A DNA stretch of 64,000 nucleotides from Parachlorella kessleri (GCA_001598975.1 BBXU01002174.1:1-64000); one strand, 5' to 3'. Counted from the first letter of the stretch, positions 1 to 11,532 are shown. Notes: generated by a model not told the origin, from the letters alone. Program-made: numbers and translations.

Positions 1-80
1 CCCCCCACCCCCCACCCCACACACACACACAACCACCACCACCACCCACCCCACCCCCTTCCAACCCCCCTCCCCCACCC
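1..80. repeat. C/A-rich low-complexity tract
   Basis: This is a run of CCCCACC and CACACA simple sequence. It ends just before a TGCAG acceptor at about 100-104, so it is most likely the 3' part of an intron of the UFD2-like gene and serves as a long pyrimidine-rich tract. Confidence 0.7.
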
Positions 81-104
81 CACCACCACCTTGCTGGCCT
101 GCAG

Positions 105-3100
105 GTCCAGGAGAGCGAGCGGCTCATGGCCAACCCTGCAGCCTTTGCCGCGCTGACCGCTGAGGAGCAGGCGGACGCGCAATCGGGCCTAGCCACGAAC
201 GAGCGCATTCTTAGAGCCGACTTCCAGCTGGCGTCAGTGTGCATTAAGACCATGCAGTACACCTCGGTGAGTCTCCCTGTTTTGTATTCCGCTCCCTCAA
301 GCCGTCCGTGACCGCCCTGTTCTGGGACTTATCACCACTATCAATCTCCATACCCATGTCTGTCTTGTGTGAAGGTGACTGGACGTGACTGCCTGTGCAG
401 GAGGCCCGCATTGTGGCGGCCCTGTTCTTCAAATACCAACACTAGGGAGCTTTATGACAGTATGAAGGTGATTGGACATGCCCTCCCCCTCCCCCTCCCC
501 ACGCAGGAGGACTGTGTTGTGGCGGCCCTGTTCTTTGACCCCAACACTAGCCATCTGAAGATGACTAAACATGAATGCCTGTGCAGGAGGACCGCGTTGT
601 GGCGGCCCTGTTCCCTTGGATTCCGAGCACCTGCCACCTGAAGGTGACTAAACATGACTGCCTGTGCAGGAGGACCGCATCGTGGCCGCGCTGTTCTTTG
701 AGGCGGAGGTGCGCGACAGGATGGCGCGCAACCTGGACTTCTTCCTCAAGTACCTAACGGGTGAGTCACCATGCTCTCACCCCTTGCTAATCCGTCTTGC
801 CCATGGCGCGGACCCTGGACTTCTTCCTCAAGTACCTAACGGGTGAGTCACCCTGCTCTCACCCCTTACTAATATGTCTTGGCCATATGGCACGCAACCT
901 GGACTTCTTCCTCAAGTACCTCACCGGGAAGTCACCCTGCTCTCACCCCTTACTAATCCGTCTTGGCCATATGGCACGCAACCTGGACTTCTTCCTCAAG
1001 TACCTCACAGGTGAGGCACCCTGCTCTCACCCCTTACTAATCGGTCTTGCCCTTATGGCATGCAACCTGGACCTTCTTCCTCTAGTACCTCACCGGTGAG
1101 TCACCCCGCTGTCACCCCCTACTAATTTGTCTTGGCCATATGGCACGCAACCTGGACTCCTTCCTCAAGTACCTCACCGGTGTGTCACCATGCTGTCACC
1201 TCTTACCAATCCGTCAAGTACCTCACCGGTAGTACCTCACCGGCAAGTCACCACGCTCTCACCCCCTACTTCCTCCCCAAGTACCTCACAGGTGAGTGAC
1301 CCTGCTGTCACCCCCTACTTCCTCCTCAAAATACCTCACCGGTGAGTGACCCTGCTGTCACCCCCTACATCTTTCTCAAGTACCTCACCGGTGAGTCACC
1401 CCGCTGTCAACCTATATTAGGTGACTGAGGGCTGCAAGACCCTGTGGAGTACTGCTGGGCCAGCAGAGAGTCCCTCGATTCTGTAGCCATAGCCATGACT
1501 ACATCCCCCCCCCTCCCCCAAACACACACCACCCCTCTTTCCCTTGCAGTGCCCGAGGAGCGCAGGCGGCTGCGGGTGCGTGATCCCGAGAAGTACAGCT
1601 GCCTCACCAGGGCCCTCCATTACATATCCGTTCTTAGTCTTGGATTACGGACTAAGGTCCCCCCCCCTTCCCGCCCTTGCAGTGCCCGAGGAGCGCAAGC
1701 GGCTACGTGTGCGTGACCCGGAGAAGTACAGCTGGCACCCCAAGGAGCTGATCAGCCAGCTGGCGCGCATACACCTCAACCTGTACCGCACCAACCCCGG
1801 ACAGTGGGCAGAGGTGAGAAGCTGCGGGGGATGAGTTGTTGCTCTCAAGGGGGCGAGGGGTGGTGGCTAGTCAGCTGGCACGCAGGCACCGGGCCCAGCG
1901 ACGCTCCTAAGCATCGCAAGGCGGTTGGCTGGGGCGAGGTGTGTGCTGAAATCAGGTGCGTTGTACTTTGGGGGCAGCTGTCAGTGTGCAGGGGTTGGGT
2001 TGCCAGCTGGCATGCTGACACGCCAAACATTACCGCTTTCTGTACCGCGCCTTTCTGTGGCAGTACATCAGTACATTGAAGCGAAGCAAGGGCATGGTAT
2101 GTGGGTCCTTTGAGCAAGCCAGCATCTGCAGCATACACCACCTGCACACACAGCAAGGCAGGGGCATCCCCCCCCACCACCACCACCAGCTGCGTGGCTG
2201 CTGCGCCTGCTGCACCCTGGCGTGACTCATTTCTGTTTTCCACTTTCCTTGTCGCCCAGGCCGTGGTTGCAGACAGAACTCCTACTGCAGGAACCTTGGC
2301 TGTGGAAGAGGTACTGGGCGTGCTGGCAGGACCAACATTCCTTCTTCCTTCCATCCAACGCCCAGGCCGCGGTGGCTGACGAGACCTTTCACAGCAGGAA
2401 GCTTGGGTGTGGAAGAGGTGCTGCGCACGGGGCATGACTTCTTCCCTCCTTTCTTTCTTCCCGCCCAGGCCGTGGTGGCTGACGAGAACTACTACGGCAC
2501 CACCCCCCAGATGTTCCCGGAGCTGCTGGGCGTGCTGCGCACGCTGGGGCTGGCGGACGCGCAGGACGTGGCTGACCTGGAGCGCATGGTGGCCCAGGTG
2601 GAGCAGGCGAGTCATGGGGGTCTAGTCATGGGGGTAGGGAGCGTGCTGCGCATGCTGGCGATGTGGTAGAGTGCCTTTTGAAATGTTTGCTGACCTGGAT
2701 CGCATCTTGTTACTTGAGCAGACCCCCTGCCAACTCGTTTGAGATGGAAATGCCCGTGACATGAAGGGGTCAGACAGCAGTTTGGCGGGTGCCAGCTGCA
2801 TCAAAGAGCAGGCAGCATTGGAAAGGGGGAACAAGCTGCAAGCACTTTGCTGCCCTCGCCTGCCCCCCTCCCCTGCAGACTAAGGCGGCGACTGCTGCGG
2901 AGGAGGAGGCCTTTGGCGAGATCCCCGACGAGTTTGAGGATCCGCTGCTTGGGGGCATCATGCGGGACCCTGTCAAGCTGCCGTCGGGTGAGTCATTGGT
3001 TAGCAGGGGGTGACTCAACCAGCAGATGCATGAGTTTGAGGACCCGCTGCTGGGTGGCATCATGCGGGACCCCGTCAAGCTGCCCTCGGGTGAGTCATGG

Positions 3101-4070
3101 GAATGAGTCAGCCGGCAGGTGCAGGAGTCGCCAGGGTGAAGTGCACTGAGACAGTGTGGAGGCCTGCTGCTGGGCGGCATCAAGCGGGACCTGGTCTAGC
3201 TGCCTCGGGTGAGTCTTGGGGTGAGCAGGGGATGAGTCAGCCGACCAGTGTACGGTTTCAGGTGAGGTGCCCTAAGACAGAGTGGGCATTCGCTGCTGGG
3301 CGGCATCTCGCAGGGGCCTTGCGAAATGCCCACGGGGCAGCACTTGGTCTGGCCGTGGGGGATAGTGATTCAGGTCAAAATCTTACTGTGCGGGCAGGCG
3401 CCATGTAAAAGCATTCCTAAGCTCCCTCTCAGCACAGCATGGACCAGTGAAGGTGCTGCTGGTGGGCAACTGTTTGATGATAAAGTTCCCTCGGCTATTT
3501 GGTAGTGGTGCATACAGCATAGCCAAGCCTGGGAATCATATTAGCAAGGGTGGCAGGTAGTGCGAGCAGGGTGTAAGAGTTAAGCTGGACGTACAATCAA
3601 ATGCCTGGCAGGAACTGTTTGCAGCGCGTCGCTTCTTGATGATGATGGCAACATCGTGGGTTACAAGGGACAGTGCTTGCCAGATTCTTGCTGTATGCAT
3701 TGACAAACAGTTCACAGCCCCCTTCCCTCCTTGGGCTGTGAAGGCACCAATGTGGCCGGCAAGGCCTGTGTGCCGGCAGCAGTCGTATGATTCTGTGGTC
3801 TGCGTTGCAACCATCTCCACCCAACTCCGCCACCTACCGTCCTTGATGCAAGCTGTCGTGACTAACTTGACTAAGGCCCGCCTCGTCTCCACTCTTGCAG
3901 GCAACATTGTGGACCGTAGGACAATTGTGCAGCAGCTGCTTAACGACCCACGGGATCCCTTCAACCGGCAGCCGATGAGCGAGGTGGATCTGGTACCCCA
4001 GCCGGAGCTGGCTCAGAGGATACGTGACTGGGTGGCACAGCAGCGGGCGGCCAGCCAGATGCAGGAGTAG
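105..4070 (+). CDS. UFD2: Ubiquitin conjugation factor E4 (UFD2/UBE4 type), C-terminal exons
   Basis: This is an E4/E3 ubiquitin ligase that extends ubiquitin chains, acting with E2 enzymes and CDC48-type segregases in the family. The exons I join are 105-266, 670-760, 1683-1813, 2469-2606, 2879-2987 and 3901-4070. They total 801 nt, or 266 residues, and phases agree at every junction. The first four match the conserved Ufd2 core, with landmarks FFLKYLT, RDPEKYSWHPKELI and AVVADENYYG. The last two make the U-box, from IPDEFEDPLLGGIMRDPVKL through NIVDRRTIVQQLL to DPFNRQPMSEVDL. A TAG stop closes the gene at 4068-4070. U-boxes lack zinc ligands, and no Cys/His pattern is seen. The family is usually about 1000 aa, so roughly three quarters lies upstream of the window. 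The intron at 2607 appears to use a GC donor. The introns are packed with copies of exon edges. Confidence 0.92.
395..669 (+). repeat. Tandem copies of the 5' edge of a UFD2 exon
   Basis: Three diverged copies of the acceptor plus first ~35 nt of exon 670-760 lie in the preceding intron, at about 395-430, 500-535 and 580-615. Each keeps the core TGTGCAGGAGGACCGC-like sequence followed by GTGGCGGCCCTGTTC. Spacing is about 80-105 nt. Each copy retains a usable-looking TGCAG acceptor. Confidence 0.85.
761..1410 (+). repeat. Tandem copies of the 3' edge of the same UFD2 exon with its donor
   Basis: This is a minisatellite-like array in the following intron. The unit is the exon tail CTGGACTTCTTCCTCAAGTA, then CCTCACCGG, then a GTGAGTCACC donor and a CTGCTCTCACCCC spacer. 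At least eight diverged units are present, at about 805, 885, 970, 1060, 1140, 1210, 1270 and 1320-1400. Most keep a GTGAGT donor. Units shorten toward the 3' end. Only the first unit (670-760) is preceded by a complete exon. Confidence 0.88.
1550..1612 (+). repeat. Partial copy of UFD2 exon 1683-1813 with its acceptor
   Basis: TTGCAGTGCCCGAGGAGCGC followed by the next ~45 nt duplicates the start of the real exon at 1683 with only a few substitutions. It even keeps the same reading frame (VPEERRRLRVRDPEKYS) before diverging. Only the second copy continues into the conserved WHPKELISQL segment, so I take the first as a decoy or an alternative short exon. Confidence 0.8.
2257..2440 (+). repeat. 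Two partial copies of the 5' edge of UFD2 exon 2469-2606
   Basis: GCCCAGGCCGTGGTTGCAGA (about 2257) and GCCCAGGCCGCGGTGGCTGA (about 2360) repeat the acceptor and first codons of the real exon, whose first residues are AVVADENYYG. The period is about 104 nt, and each copy is followed by a similar TTGG-GTGGAAGAGG spacer. Confidence 0.8.
2745..2850 (+). repeat. Dispersed repeat shared with 61590-61690
   Basis: This segment lies inside the last-but-two UFD2 intron. It has a core GGGGTCAGACAGCAG, a GGCGGGTGCCAGCTGC block and an ACAAGCTGCA end. The same order of blocks occurs 59 kb away at 61590-61690 in the same orientation. No coding potential is seen. Confidence 0.7.
3026..3330 (+). repeat. Tandem copies of the U-box exon 3' edge with donor
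   Basis: The sequence encoding EFEDPLLGGIMRDPVKLPS plus its GGTGAGTCAT donor (real exon 2879-2987) recurs at 3028-3100 almost intact. Increasingly degraded versions follow at about 3160-3215 and 3275-3330. The first copy would encode the same U-box loop residues. Confidence 0.85.
3536..3600 (+). repeat. Dispersed short repeat (GGTGGCAGGTAGTGCGA type)
   Basis: The core GGGTGGCAGGTAGTGCGA followed by GCAGGGTGTAAGAG matches a short interspersed sequence also found at 7466, 8830, 12299, 13400, 41715, 44780 and 59175. It sits in the last UFD2 intron. Function is unknown. Confidence 0.7.
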
Positions 4071-4299
4071 CATAGAGGATCTGATACCCCAGCCGCAGGA
4101 CAGGGATGTGGTTCCCCGACTAGCTACTTGTTCCTTGCCAGGGCTAGGTTGAAACCCTAGGGTTGCATGGCACAGTAGGGTGACTCGCTCTGTTCCCGTC
4201 GCCTGCCATCAGCAATCTAAGCCTTGAGCGGGACTGAGTGCTGCCGTCACAAGTTGAAGAGGGGAACCAGCCTATGGAAAGGCGACAGGTGACAGCCTA

Positions 4300-6813
4300 C
4301 TAGGCAGCAGACTCTTTGCTATCAGCCCCCGCCAGCCGCTGCTTCCTGCGCGCTGCCACCCGCGCCTTGCTTCCCTTCTGCCTGGCTGCCTGGAGTTTTC
4401 CTATGCTGGGCTCCCGGGCCTTATCCAGCCCATACTCCCTGGCACGCTCGCTCCGCAACCACTGCGCCTCCCAGGCCTCAAACTCCGCAAGGCTGTACCC
4501 GTACCGCTGGCAAAACTTCTCGTCTGCGTCTTTGATGAAGGTGAGGGTGGCCTTGTAGTGGGTGTCTCCCTTGTGCTCCATGAAAGACACCTGCACAGAA
4601 TGTGTCAGCACTGTGCACTTAAACACAGCCAAGTGATGACCCGGTCAGCAACAGGTGTACAGAGCAAATAGGAAAATAGCAACCATGCCAAGCAATTCAC
4701 AATACTCGACCCAGGCTGCTTCTTTGTCTTGAAACACATGGATGTGTTGAGTAACAAGTGCCCCTCTTATGACAGAAAAAGCCATGGCCGCCGGAGGCGG
4801 GCAGCAAGCATGCAGTATCAGAGTTCTCATGCACAACAAGCACTTAGCCAGCTTACTCACTTTGTAGTCGATTCGCCTCAAGCTGCTCGTAAGGTAACTA
4901 GGATACTGTAAAAGCATCTGCCGCGCAGTCCTACCCAGCACGGTATCAGAGTAGCGCAGGGTTCCTTGGAATTCTGCCGAACCCATTCTAAATGCTAAGA
5001 GTTTTGGCTGACGCGCCGCCAGCTGCTGCACTTCAATTTCTGACAGACCCAACTGTTGCAGGGCACGGAAATTGTCTCTGATAGTGTCCAAGGCTGTGAC
5101 CAGCAAGTCAGGGGCCTTGCTGGCTGCTGCCACCACTGCCTGCCGGCTGCCCAGTTTACCCTCCAATGTCGCTAACATGGGCTGCAGTTTGCTGTCCAAG
5201 GAGCACACCAGGATCATGGGGGTTTTTAGTATCATCTTGCTGAGCTCATTTTTGCTGAAGCCTGCATGCATATTCAATGCTGTAACATATATAGGAAGAG
5301 CCGCACAGACCTTGCTTGACTGATGAAAGCGAACTCTGATTTGTGAATGCCAGATGTCACAATGCTTGTTGACAGTACTATGGGAACTGCTGCAAGACCG
5401 AGGAAAGCGTAAGTTGCCAGGATTTGCAACTCACCATACTGCAGCAGAGAGGAAGTTTTGCCAAGGAGAGCCTCCGTTTCGAGGCTCAACACTGACCCGC
5501 CAAGCACCAGCAGCCTGTCCAGCCGTGCCTCAAGGCCCGGCAGCTCCGCTACCAAGCTGTCCAGTTTGGCCAGCAGACCCGCGCAATCAAGCCACAGTAA
5601 ATTGCTATTCCCACGCATGAAAGACCGTAGTTGCTGCTTGCTGAGGGGGCACCGGCTGAGCAGCCTCTGCAGGTTGTTATGCAGTGTAGCAGCAGGTGTT
5701 CCAAACAACTGTGGGTTGGACCGCCAGAGCTGCGCGACTTCTGCCCTGCTGAATCCCAACGGCTCGGCCTCAAGCCAGGCAATGACACCATCCACCACCT
5801 CTGGCCGACCGGCAAGCCCTCCCCGCTGTGAAGTGAGAGCCTCCGCCCACTGTGTGTCTGTCAGTCCGAGACACTCCTGGACATGCTGCTTGCAGCGCTG
5901 GGCTGATCCCACATCAAACGACCACAGCTGATGGTTACTCAGGGTTGCTATCTGGAGCTGGTTGTTGGTGACCTGCTGCGACCGCAGCCAGGCAAGCAGC
6001 TGCTGTGCGCCGTCCAGATCAAAGTACAAACTTCTTGTGTATTGCCTGTACCTTGCCCGTATGTGGTCAGCCGTCAAGCCAACATCATAAGCCAGGAAGC
6101 AGATGCGCGCCATCAGCTGAGCTGGATCCAGACGCAGGCTGCGTTCTTCTGCTGCAGCCCTGGCCAGTCGGTCTGCATGCACCTCTGCCAGCACCCGGGC
6201 CAGAGGGACCGTCAGCAGGGTGTAGGCAAGAGGGTGGTGCCGCTGCAGCTCCGCTGGATCCAAGCCGGCGCCGGCCAGGATGGACTCAAGCTTGGCTTGG
6301 CTGCTGCTGCGGCCTGACGTTCCCTTGCCGCCCCCACTGCCGCTGCCGCTCCTGCCATCAATCCCTTTGCTGTAGCTCTCGCTGCTGCTGCTGGTGCTGC
6401 CGCCGCCCCCCGCCTCGCTTCCCTGTCGCCCAGCTGCCGCTGCTGGCGCTCCCAGCCGCCGGCAAGTGCTGCAGGCTGACCTCCACCAGCGCCGAGGGGT
6501 GGGCTGGACCGCGCTGCTGCACGCACAACCCCACGTGCAAACATGGAGTGTCGCAACAAAAAGGTTGCAGCAATGGTGCCATAGGGAGGAGCGACCGAGG
6601 AGCGACCCAAGGCGTGGGGTCATGCTTTTTGCTGCCCTGGCTGCATTTTGTGGACTACACTAATGTTCACTTAGCTCGAATCCCTTCACGGCATATCCTC
6701 AGCTCGCTCAGAGGAAGGTCGAAAGTGCAACAGCTGTCAAGGTCCCACCTGCGCAGCTGCCATGTGGGTGGGTAGGAGAAAGGTTGGGCTCTGCCGATAC
6801 AGTAGGTCCCCAT
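4300..6813 (-). CDS. mTERF-family protein, array copy 1
   Basis: This is a member of the mitochondrial transcription termination factor family: organelle-targeted nucleic-acid-binding alpha-solenoids that control organelle transcription, splicing or ribosome assembly. Exons in transcript order are 6813-6749, 6516-5435, 5261-4861 and 4590-4300, totalling 1839 nt or 612 aa, with phases 2, 1 and 0 matching. Residues 1-50 are basic and poor in acids (begins MGTYCIGRAQPFSY), which fits a transit peptide. Residues ~50-100 are a Ser/Gly linker. From ~100 come repeated helical mTERF motifs with the Pro-leucine signature (KTPMILVCSLDSKLQPML, QYPSYLTSSLRRIDYK). Exon 4 holds the last motif (FCQRYGYSLAEFEAW) and a Lys/Arg tail. 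The target nucleic acid is unknown. Its 3' end faces the UFD2 3' end, only 230 bp away. Confidence 0.85.
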
Positions 6814-7282
6814 GTACCTCCCTGCAGGCGGACACCCCTGAACAGGTCGTGCAGGCTGGAACCCATGGCGTGTGCCTAGCCACGACAGGCGGGCCCCAGT
6901 GTAAAGTCAGTGGCAACCTTAGCTAAGCGGGTGGCCCCACGTTGTAGTCAGTGAGACCAGAGGATCATGAAAGCTGCGCAGTACAAAGATGGCAAGTGGA
7001 TTGGTACCTTACTCGCCCCTTTCCCGATATTGAACAGAGTAGTGAGACAGGTCAGTGCTGGGCAGCTGACTGCGCCTTAGAGAGCTGCTTATTGACTACC
7101 AAGTACCGCCTAGATCCTCACACACTGATCGCTCAGGGCGGGGTCTGCACATCTGCTGGCATCGGATCCAGGAACCTCGTGGTATTCCGCAGTACTGGGT
7201 CGACTAAACTGCTGAGTTGACACCAAGCGCGCGTCGCGCCTGATCCAGAGCAAAAATTCAACTGTTGGTGCACGTTTTTGTG

Positions 7283-7304
7283 AGTCCAAGGTTCTCCTTG
7301 GACT
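7283..7304 (-). promoter_or_regulatory. Conserved hairpin upstream of mTERF copy 1
   Basis: This is a perfect 9-bp stem AGTCCAAGG / CCTTGGACT with a TTCT loop, about 470 bp upstream of the copy 1 start. Homologous hairpins precede copies 2, 3 and 5, and a split one precedes copy 4. Its role (DNA cruciform, transcript hairpin or passive passenger) is not known. Confidence 0.6.
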
Positions 7305-7465
7305 GATGGGTTTTGGAACTAGGACTATATTGTCACTGCGAGATCCGTCCTGGAATTCTTTCCTGCCACTCTCGCGGCTAGGGTTAAAGTGCTTATTGGG
7401 GGTGGCAGGTGATGCGATCAGAGAGGAGGTACTGGGTTAGGGGCTGACAGGAGTATATGCAGTTA

Positions 7466-7540
7466 TTAGCATGGGTGGCAGATAGTGCGAACAGGGAGTG
7501 AGAGCTGGGCTGGTCTGGACTGACAGTTATGCTCTGTGCT
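7466..7540 (+). repeat. Dispersed short repeat
   Basis: GGGTGGCAGATAGTGCGAAC followed by AGGGAGTGAGAGCTGGGCTG matches the family whose copies lie at 3536, 12299, 41715 (reverse) and elsewhere in this window. Confidence 0.7.
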
Positions 7541-8083
7541 TACATTGGTTTCCAATAACAACGGAGCAGTGGTGGTTAGCAGCCTCAACCTAGACATGGC
7601 AGCGTTGGTTGGGCCCCACCAGGGTCCTGGCCCGGATACACCCTTGATGCACATGAAATTGGGCATGTTGCTGAGCGTTCAGACTTTCTGCTACAGCATG
7701 CCGCACCTGGATGTCGCTAACCAAAGTAACATATGTAAAGTAAACACGGGTATATGCAATACTGAAAGTTTAGCAACTGAAGGCAGCTGAGGTGGCTCAG
7801 GGCGTCTCGCTACACGATTTGAGCAGATACAGCCACACCAGGCCAACACCAACACTGCACCACCGGTCGGGCCTTGAGGGATCACTTACACTCAGGTGGA
7901 CTTGCGACTGCAACAGTCCCATGTCCGATGGTTGTGGGCATGGAGACCCAGGGGAAACAGCCGCGTGCACTCTAGGCTGGCGTTTGTTCGCGGCTCCAGT
8001 CAGGCAGAAGTCACGAGCGGGACGGAGTGCTGACATTTGAACTTGGTGAAGGAACCAGCCTTCAACAAAACGAAATGACAGCC

Positions 8084-11000
8084 CTAGGCAGCAGCACCAT
8101 CTTTGCTGTCAGCCCCCGCCAGCCGCTGCTTCCTGCGGGCGGCCACCCGCGCCTTGCTTCCCTTCTGCCTAGCTGCCAGGGCCCGTTCCATCCCAGACAC
8201 TCGGGCCTTGTCCAGCCCATACTCCCTGGCACGCTCGCTCCGCAGCCACTGCGCCTCCCAGGCCCTGAACTCCACCAGGCTGTACTTGTACCGCTGGCAG
8301 AACTTGTCGTCGCTATCAACCATCCAGCTCAGGCTGGCCTTGTAGTGGGCATCTCCCTTGTGCTCCATGAAAGACACCTGCGCAGAATTGGCGACACTGT
8401 GTACCTTACAGAGCAACGTGTACTCCGAGGCTTACTGACCCCGGGCACTTATCAGTGCAAGAAGCGGTTAGATCAACACAGACCATGCCACACCAACTTT
8501 CGTCCCCGGTCCTAACTGCTAAACCTCCTCCAAGCAATGTAACCCCATGTGCTGGAGTATCAGTATTGTTCACCCCTCCTTCTCTTCACTTTTGCGCTGC
8601 CTGCCACTAGTTAATGTTCCACAGAAACCAATGTTGTACAGAAACCGACACTGCCCCATGCAAGGCAAGCGAGACATGACCTTGCCCTGGGCGTTCATGG
8701 CCGCATAATTGCACACCACCTGCAGCAAGCAGCAACAATCTAGTGGCCATAGCTTATTCGGGAAGAGGACTACTGGATCAGAACTCAGGCAAGCCCCAGC
8801 ATAACTGCATCTCCCCTGTCACCACAGTTTGCGTTCAGCTCTGTTCGCACGACCAGCCACCCTGAATATATCTAGCATACAACCCTATCAGCCAGCATCC
8901 CCATCCCTCCTCTCTGGCCGGCTTTGCATGCCACCTTTATCAAATCGAGTGCCAGTTGACTGCAGTCTTGGGCGTCCAAGCGAGATTACAATAAAACTAG
9001 AACATCTGATAGCGGTAGATGATCTGAGTGAGTTTGGTGTTACAAGTTGAACAATATTCGGCCCTGCGCGCCACCACTCCTTACCTGGTCACAAGGACAT
9101 CCTTGTGAGCACCTAGGGGCGAGCACCCAAATGCAGCCAGGCACGCTGCTCATGACCCACCTGGTGGCCCATTCCTTGCGAAGATCCAGGGGGGTAGCAC
9201 CCAACAGTAGCCACACGCCCCTGCCCATCACCCACATGGAGGCCCACCAAAGCCTTCCATGTGGAGATCTAGGGGGTTAGCTCCAAAATGTAATCACGAG
9301 CGCTGCTCACCACCCACCCACGTGGAAGCCCACCAGGGGGCTGGGCCCGGAGCCCACCCGCAGGTCCTGGTACTGCAGCCCAGAGGCGGTGCTCACGCGC
9401 TCCTTGCCAGCCAGCTCCTCAACACAGGCCGCCTCACACAGCAGCTTGTGCTCCTCCTCTATCGCCGCCGCTGGGGCCGCCCTGCTAGAAAGGTTAGAAA
9501 GGCTCGAACATGGGCCAGCAGCACATGCAGCTCCAAGCCCCCTGCACGTGCCACCAGCTTACCCACCCTGAAGTCTATTCGTCGTAAGCTACTCCTAAGG
9601 TAGCTAGGATATTGTAGACACATTTGCTTTGGGGGTCTCCCCAGCACGGCCTCAAAGTAGCGCAGGACTGCCTGGAAGTCCGCGGAGCCGAGTCTGTATG
9701 CTAAGAGGATCGGCTGTCTGGCTGCCAAGCACTGCACTTCACTATCTGACAGCTCCAGTTGTTGCAAAGCACGGAAGTTGTCTTTAAGAGTGTCCAAGGC
9801 TGTGCTCAGCAGTTGGGGGCCCTTGCTGACTGCTGCCACCACCGCCTGCCGGCTGCCCAGCACGCCCTCCAATGTTGCTAACATGGGCTGCAGTTTGCCG
9901 TCCCAAGAGCTCGCCAGGATCATAGGGTTTTGAAGTATCATCCTGCTGAGCTCCTGCTTGTGGAAGCCTGCATGCACGTTTAGGTCATCACCCATAATAG
10001 GGAAAGCCGCAGAGCTATTATCAGGGGTGCACGACCTACTATTGAGCCCTGCCAAGGTTCCGCATCAAATGTCGACATGCTTGCTGGACAGTGTACAGGA
10101 ATGACTCAGCTGGAAGGGCCATGAAAGCACATGTTGACAGGATTTGTAACTCACCGTATTGCAACAGGCAGGAAGCCTTGCCAAGGTAAACTTCAGTTTC
10201 AAGATTTAAGGTCGCCCCGCCAAACACCAGCAGCCTGTCCAGCCGTGCTTCAAGGCCCGGCAGTTCTGCAACCAAGCTGTCCAGCTTGGCCAGCACACCC
10301 TCAGGGTCACAGAGGAGTGATTGGCAAGGCCCACGCACAGAGGCGCGCAGCTGTTGCTGGCTGAGGGGGCAGCGGCTGAGCAGACTTTGCAGGTTGTGCT
10401 GCAGCGTAGCAGCAGGGTATGCAAACAGCTGTGGGTTGGACCGCCACAGCTGAGCGACCTCTGCCCTGCTGATTCCCAGCGGCTCGGCCTGAAGCCAGGC
10501 AATGACGCCATCCAGCACCTCAGGCCGAGCGGCAAACCCTTTCGTCTGCAGGACGAAACCCTCCGCCCATTGCTCGTCGGTGACTCCCAGGCGCTGCTGG
10601 ATGTGCTCCTTGCTGCGCTGAGCTGTTCCCACATCAACTGACCACAGCTGAGAGTTCGACATGGATGCCAGTTGCAGTCGGCTGCTGCTGACATTCTGCA
10701 ACCGCAGCCAGGCAAGCAGCTGCTGTGCGCCATCCAGGTCAAAGTGTAAACTGTCTGCGCTTCGCTGATACGTTGACCGTATATGTTCGGCCGTCAGCCC
10801 AACATCATAGCCTACGAAGCAGATGCGCGCCATCAGCTGGGCTGGCTGCAGCACCAAGCGAGCCTTGGTGGTGAGTCGGTGTGCGTGCACCTCTGCCAGC
10901 ACCTGGGACAGAGGTACCGTCAGCAGGCTGTAGGCGGTAGGGTTCTCCCGCTGCAGCTCCGCTGGGTCCAGGCCGGCGCTGGCCAGAATAGTCTCAACCT

Positions 11001-11532
11001 TGGCTTGGCTGCTGCTGCGGCCTGACATGCCGCTGCCGCTCTCGCTCCTGCTCTTGCTGTCGCTCTCAATGCTTCTACTGTTGCTGCGGCTGCTGCTCCT
11101 GCGGCTGCTGCTCCTGCCGCTGCTGCTAGGTCTGCTGCCATCCCCCGCCTCGCTTTCCTGCCGCCCCACTGCCGCTGCTGGCGGTGCCAGCTGTCTGCGA
11201 GCGCTGTGGGCTGACCTCCACCCACGCAGCGGGGCAGGCTGGACCATTTTGCTGCAAGCAGAACTCCAGGTGTGAAGGTGCACCAACGGACCACGAGGAC
11301 GGATTGACACAAGGCAAGAGGCGGGCAAATTGCCTTGACATTCAAGCTTGCACCCAGCTGATACATGCATCACAACACTGTCCGCAGTGCCCTTGAGGAG
11401 GCCAAGGTATAGCCTCAAGCCACTCAGAGGGAGGCCAGGAGCGTGCAATAGCTGCCAAGTGGCTCACCTGCACAGCTGCCATGTGACTTGGTAGGGGAAA
11501 GGTGGGGCTGTGCCAGTGCAGTGAGTCCTCAT
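8084..11532 (-). CDS. mTERF-family protein, array copy 2
   Basis: Exons are 11532-11468, 11251-10155, 9967-9567 and 8377-8084, totalling 1857 nt or 618 aa. Splice phases are the same as in copy 1. The leader exon begins MRTHCTGTAPPFPY, and exon 2 continues SKMVQPAPLRGWRSAH, an Arg/Ser-rich organelle leader. It is followed by a long Ser/Arg run (about residues 60-100) and the mTERF repeats (LWRSNPQLFAYPAATLQHNL, QNPMILASSWDGKLQPML, QYPSYLRSSLRRIDFR). Intron 3 is unusually long (8378-9566, 1189 nt against 250-420 nt in other copies) and contains a reversed dispersed repeat at ~8775-8885. The donor after exon 3 is GTGGGT instead of GTGAGC/T. Confidence 0.85.
8775..8885 (-). repeat. Dispersed short repeat, reversed, inside mTERF copy 2 intron 3
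   Basis: The blocks ACTCAGGCAAGCCCCAGCAT, AACTGCATCTCCCCTGTCA and TTCGCACGACCAGCCACCCT match, in inverted orientation, the sequence at 44775-44850. Partial copies lie at 13360-13445 and 41655-41780. This helps explain the unusual length of this intron. Confidence 0.75.

Larger units (their letters stand above)
6814..8083. other. Intergenic spacer between mTERF copies 1 and 2
   Basis: I see no gene. The spacer holds the probable promoter of copy 1, the 7283-7304 hairpin, one dispersed repeat at about 7466, and the 3' flank of copy 2. Blocks such as TACAAAGATGGCAAGT (about 6980) and CCACCAGGGTCCTGGCCCG (about 7617) recur in the other spacers (for example 12437), so it is part of the duplicated unit. 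Confidence 0.7.

Noticed and set aside
760..1410. CRISPR-like direct repeats
   Set aside because: The spacing looks regular, but the units are diverged copies of a coding exon tail with splice donors in a eukaryotic gene. No unique spacers or cas genes are present.
1845..2615. 256-codon open frame on the minus strand
   Set aside because: It lies antisense to well-supported UFD2 exons (2469-2606), has low-complexity composition and no recognisable domain.
6005..6775. 256-codon plus-strand frame over mTERF copy 1
   Set aside because: It is antisense to the conserved mTERF exon 2. Cys/Pro/Arg-rich composition is typical of a shadow frame in GC-rich DNA.
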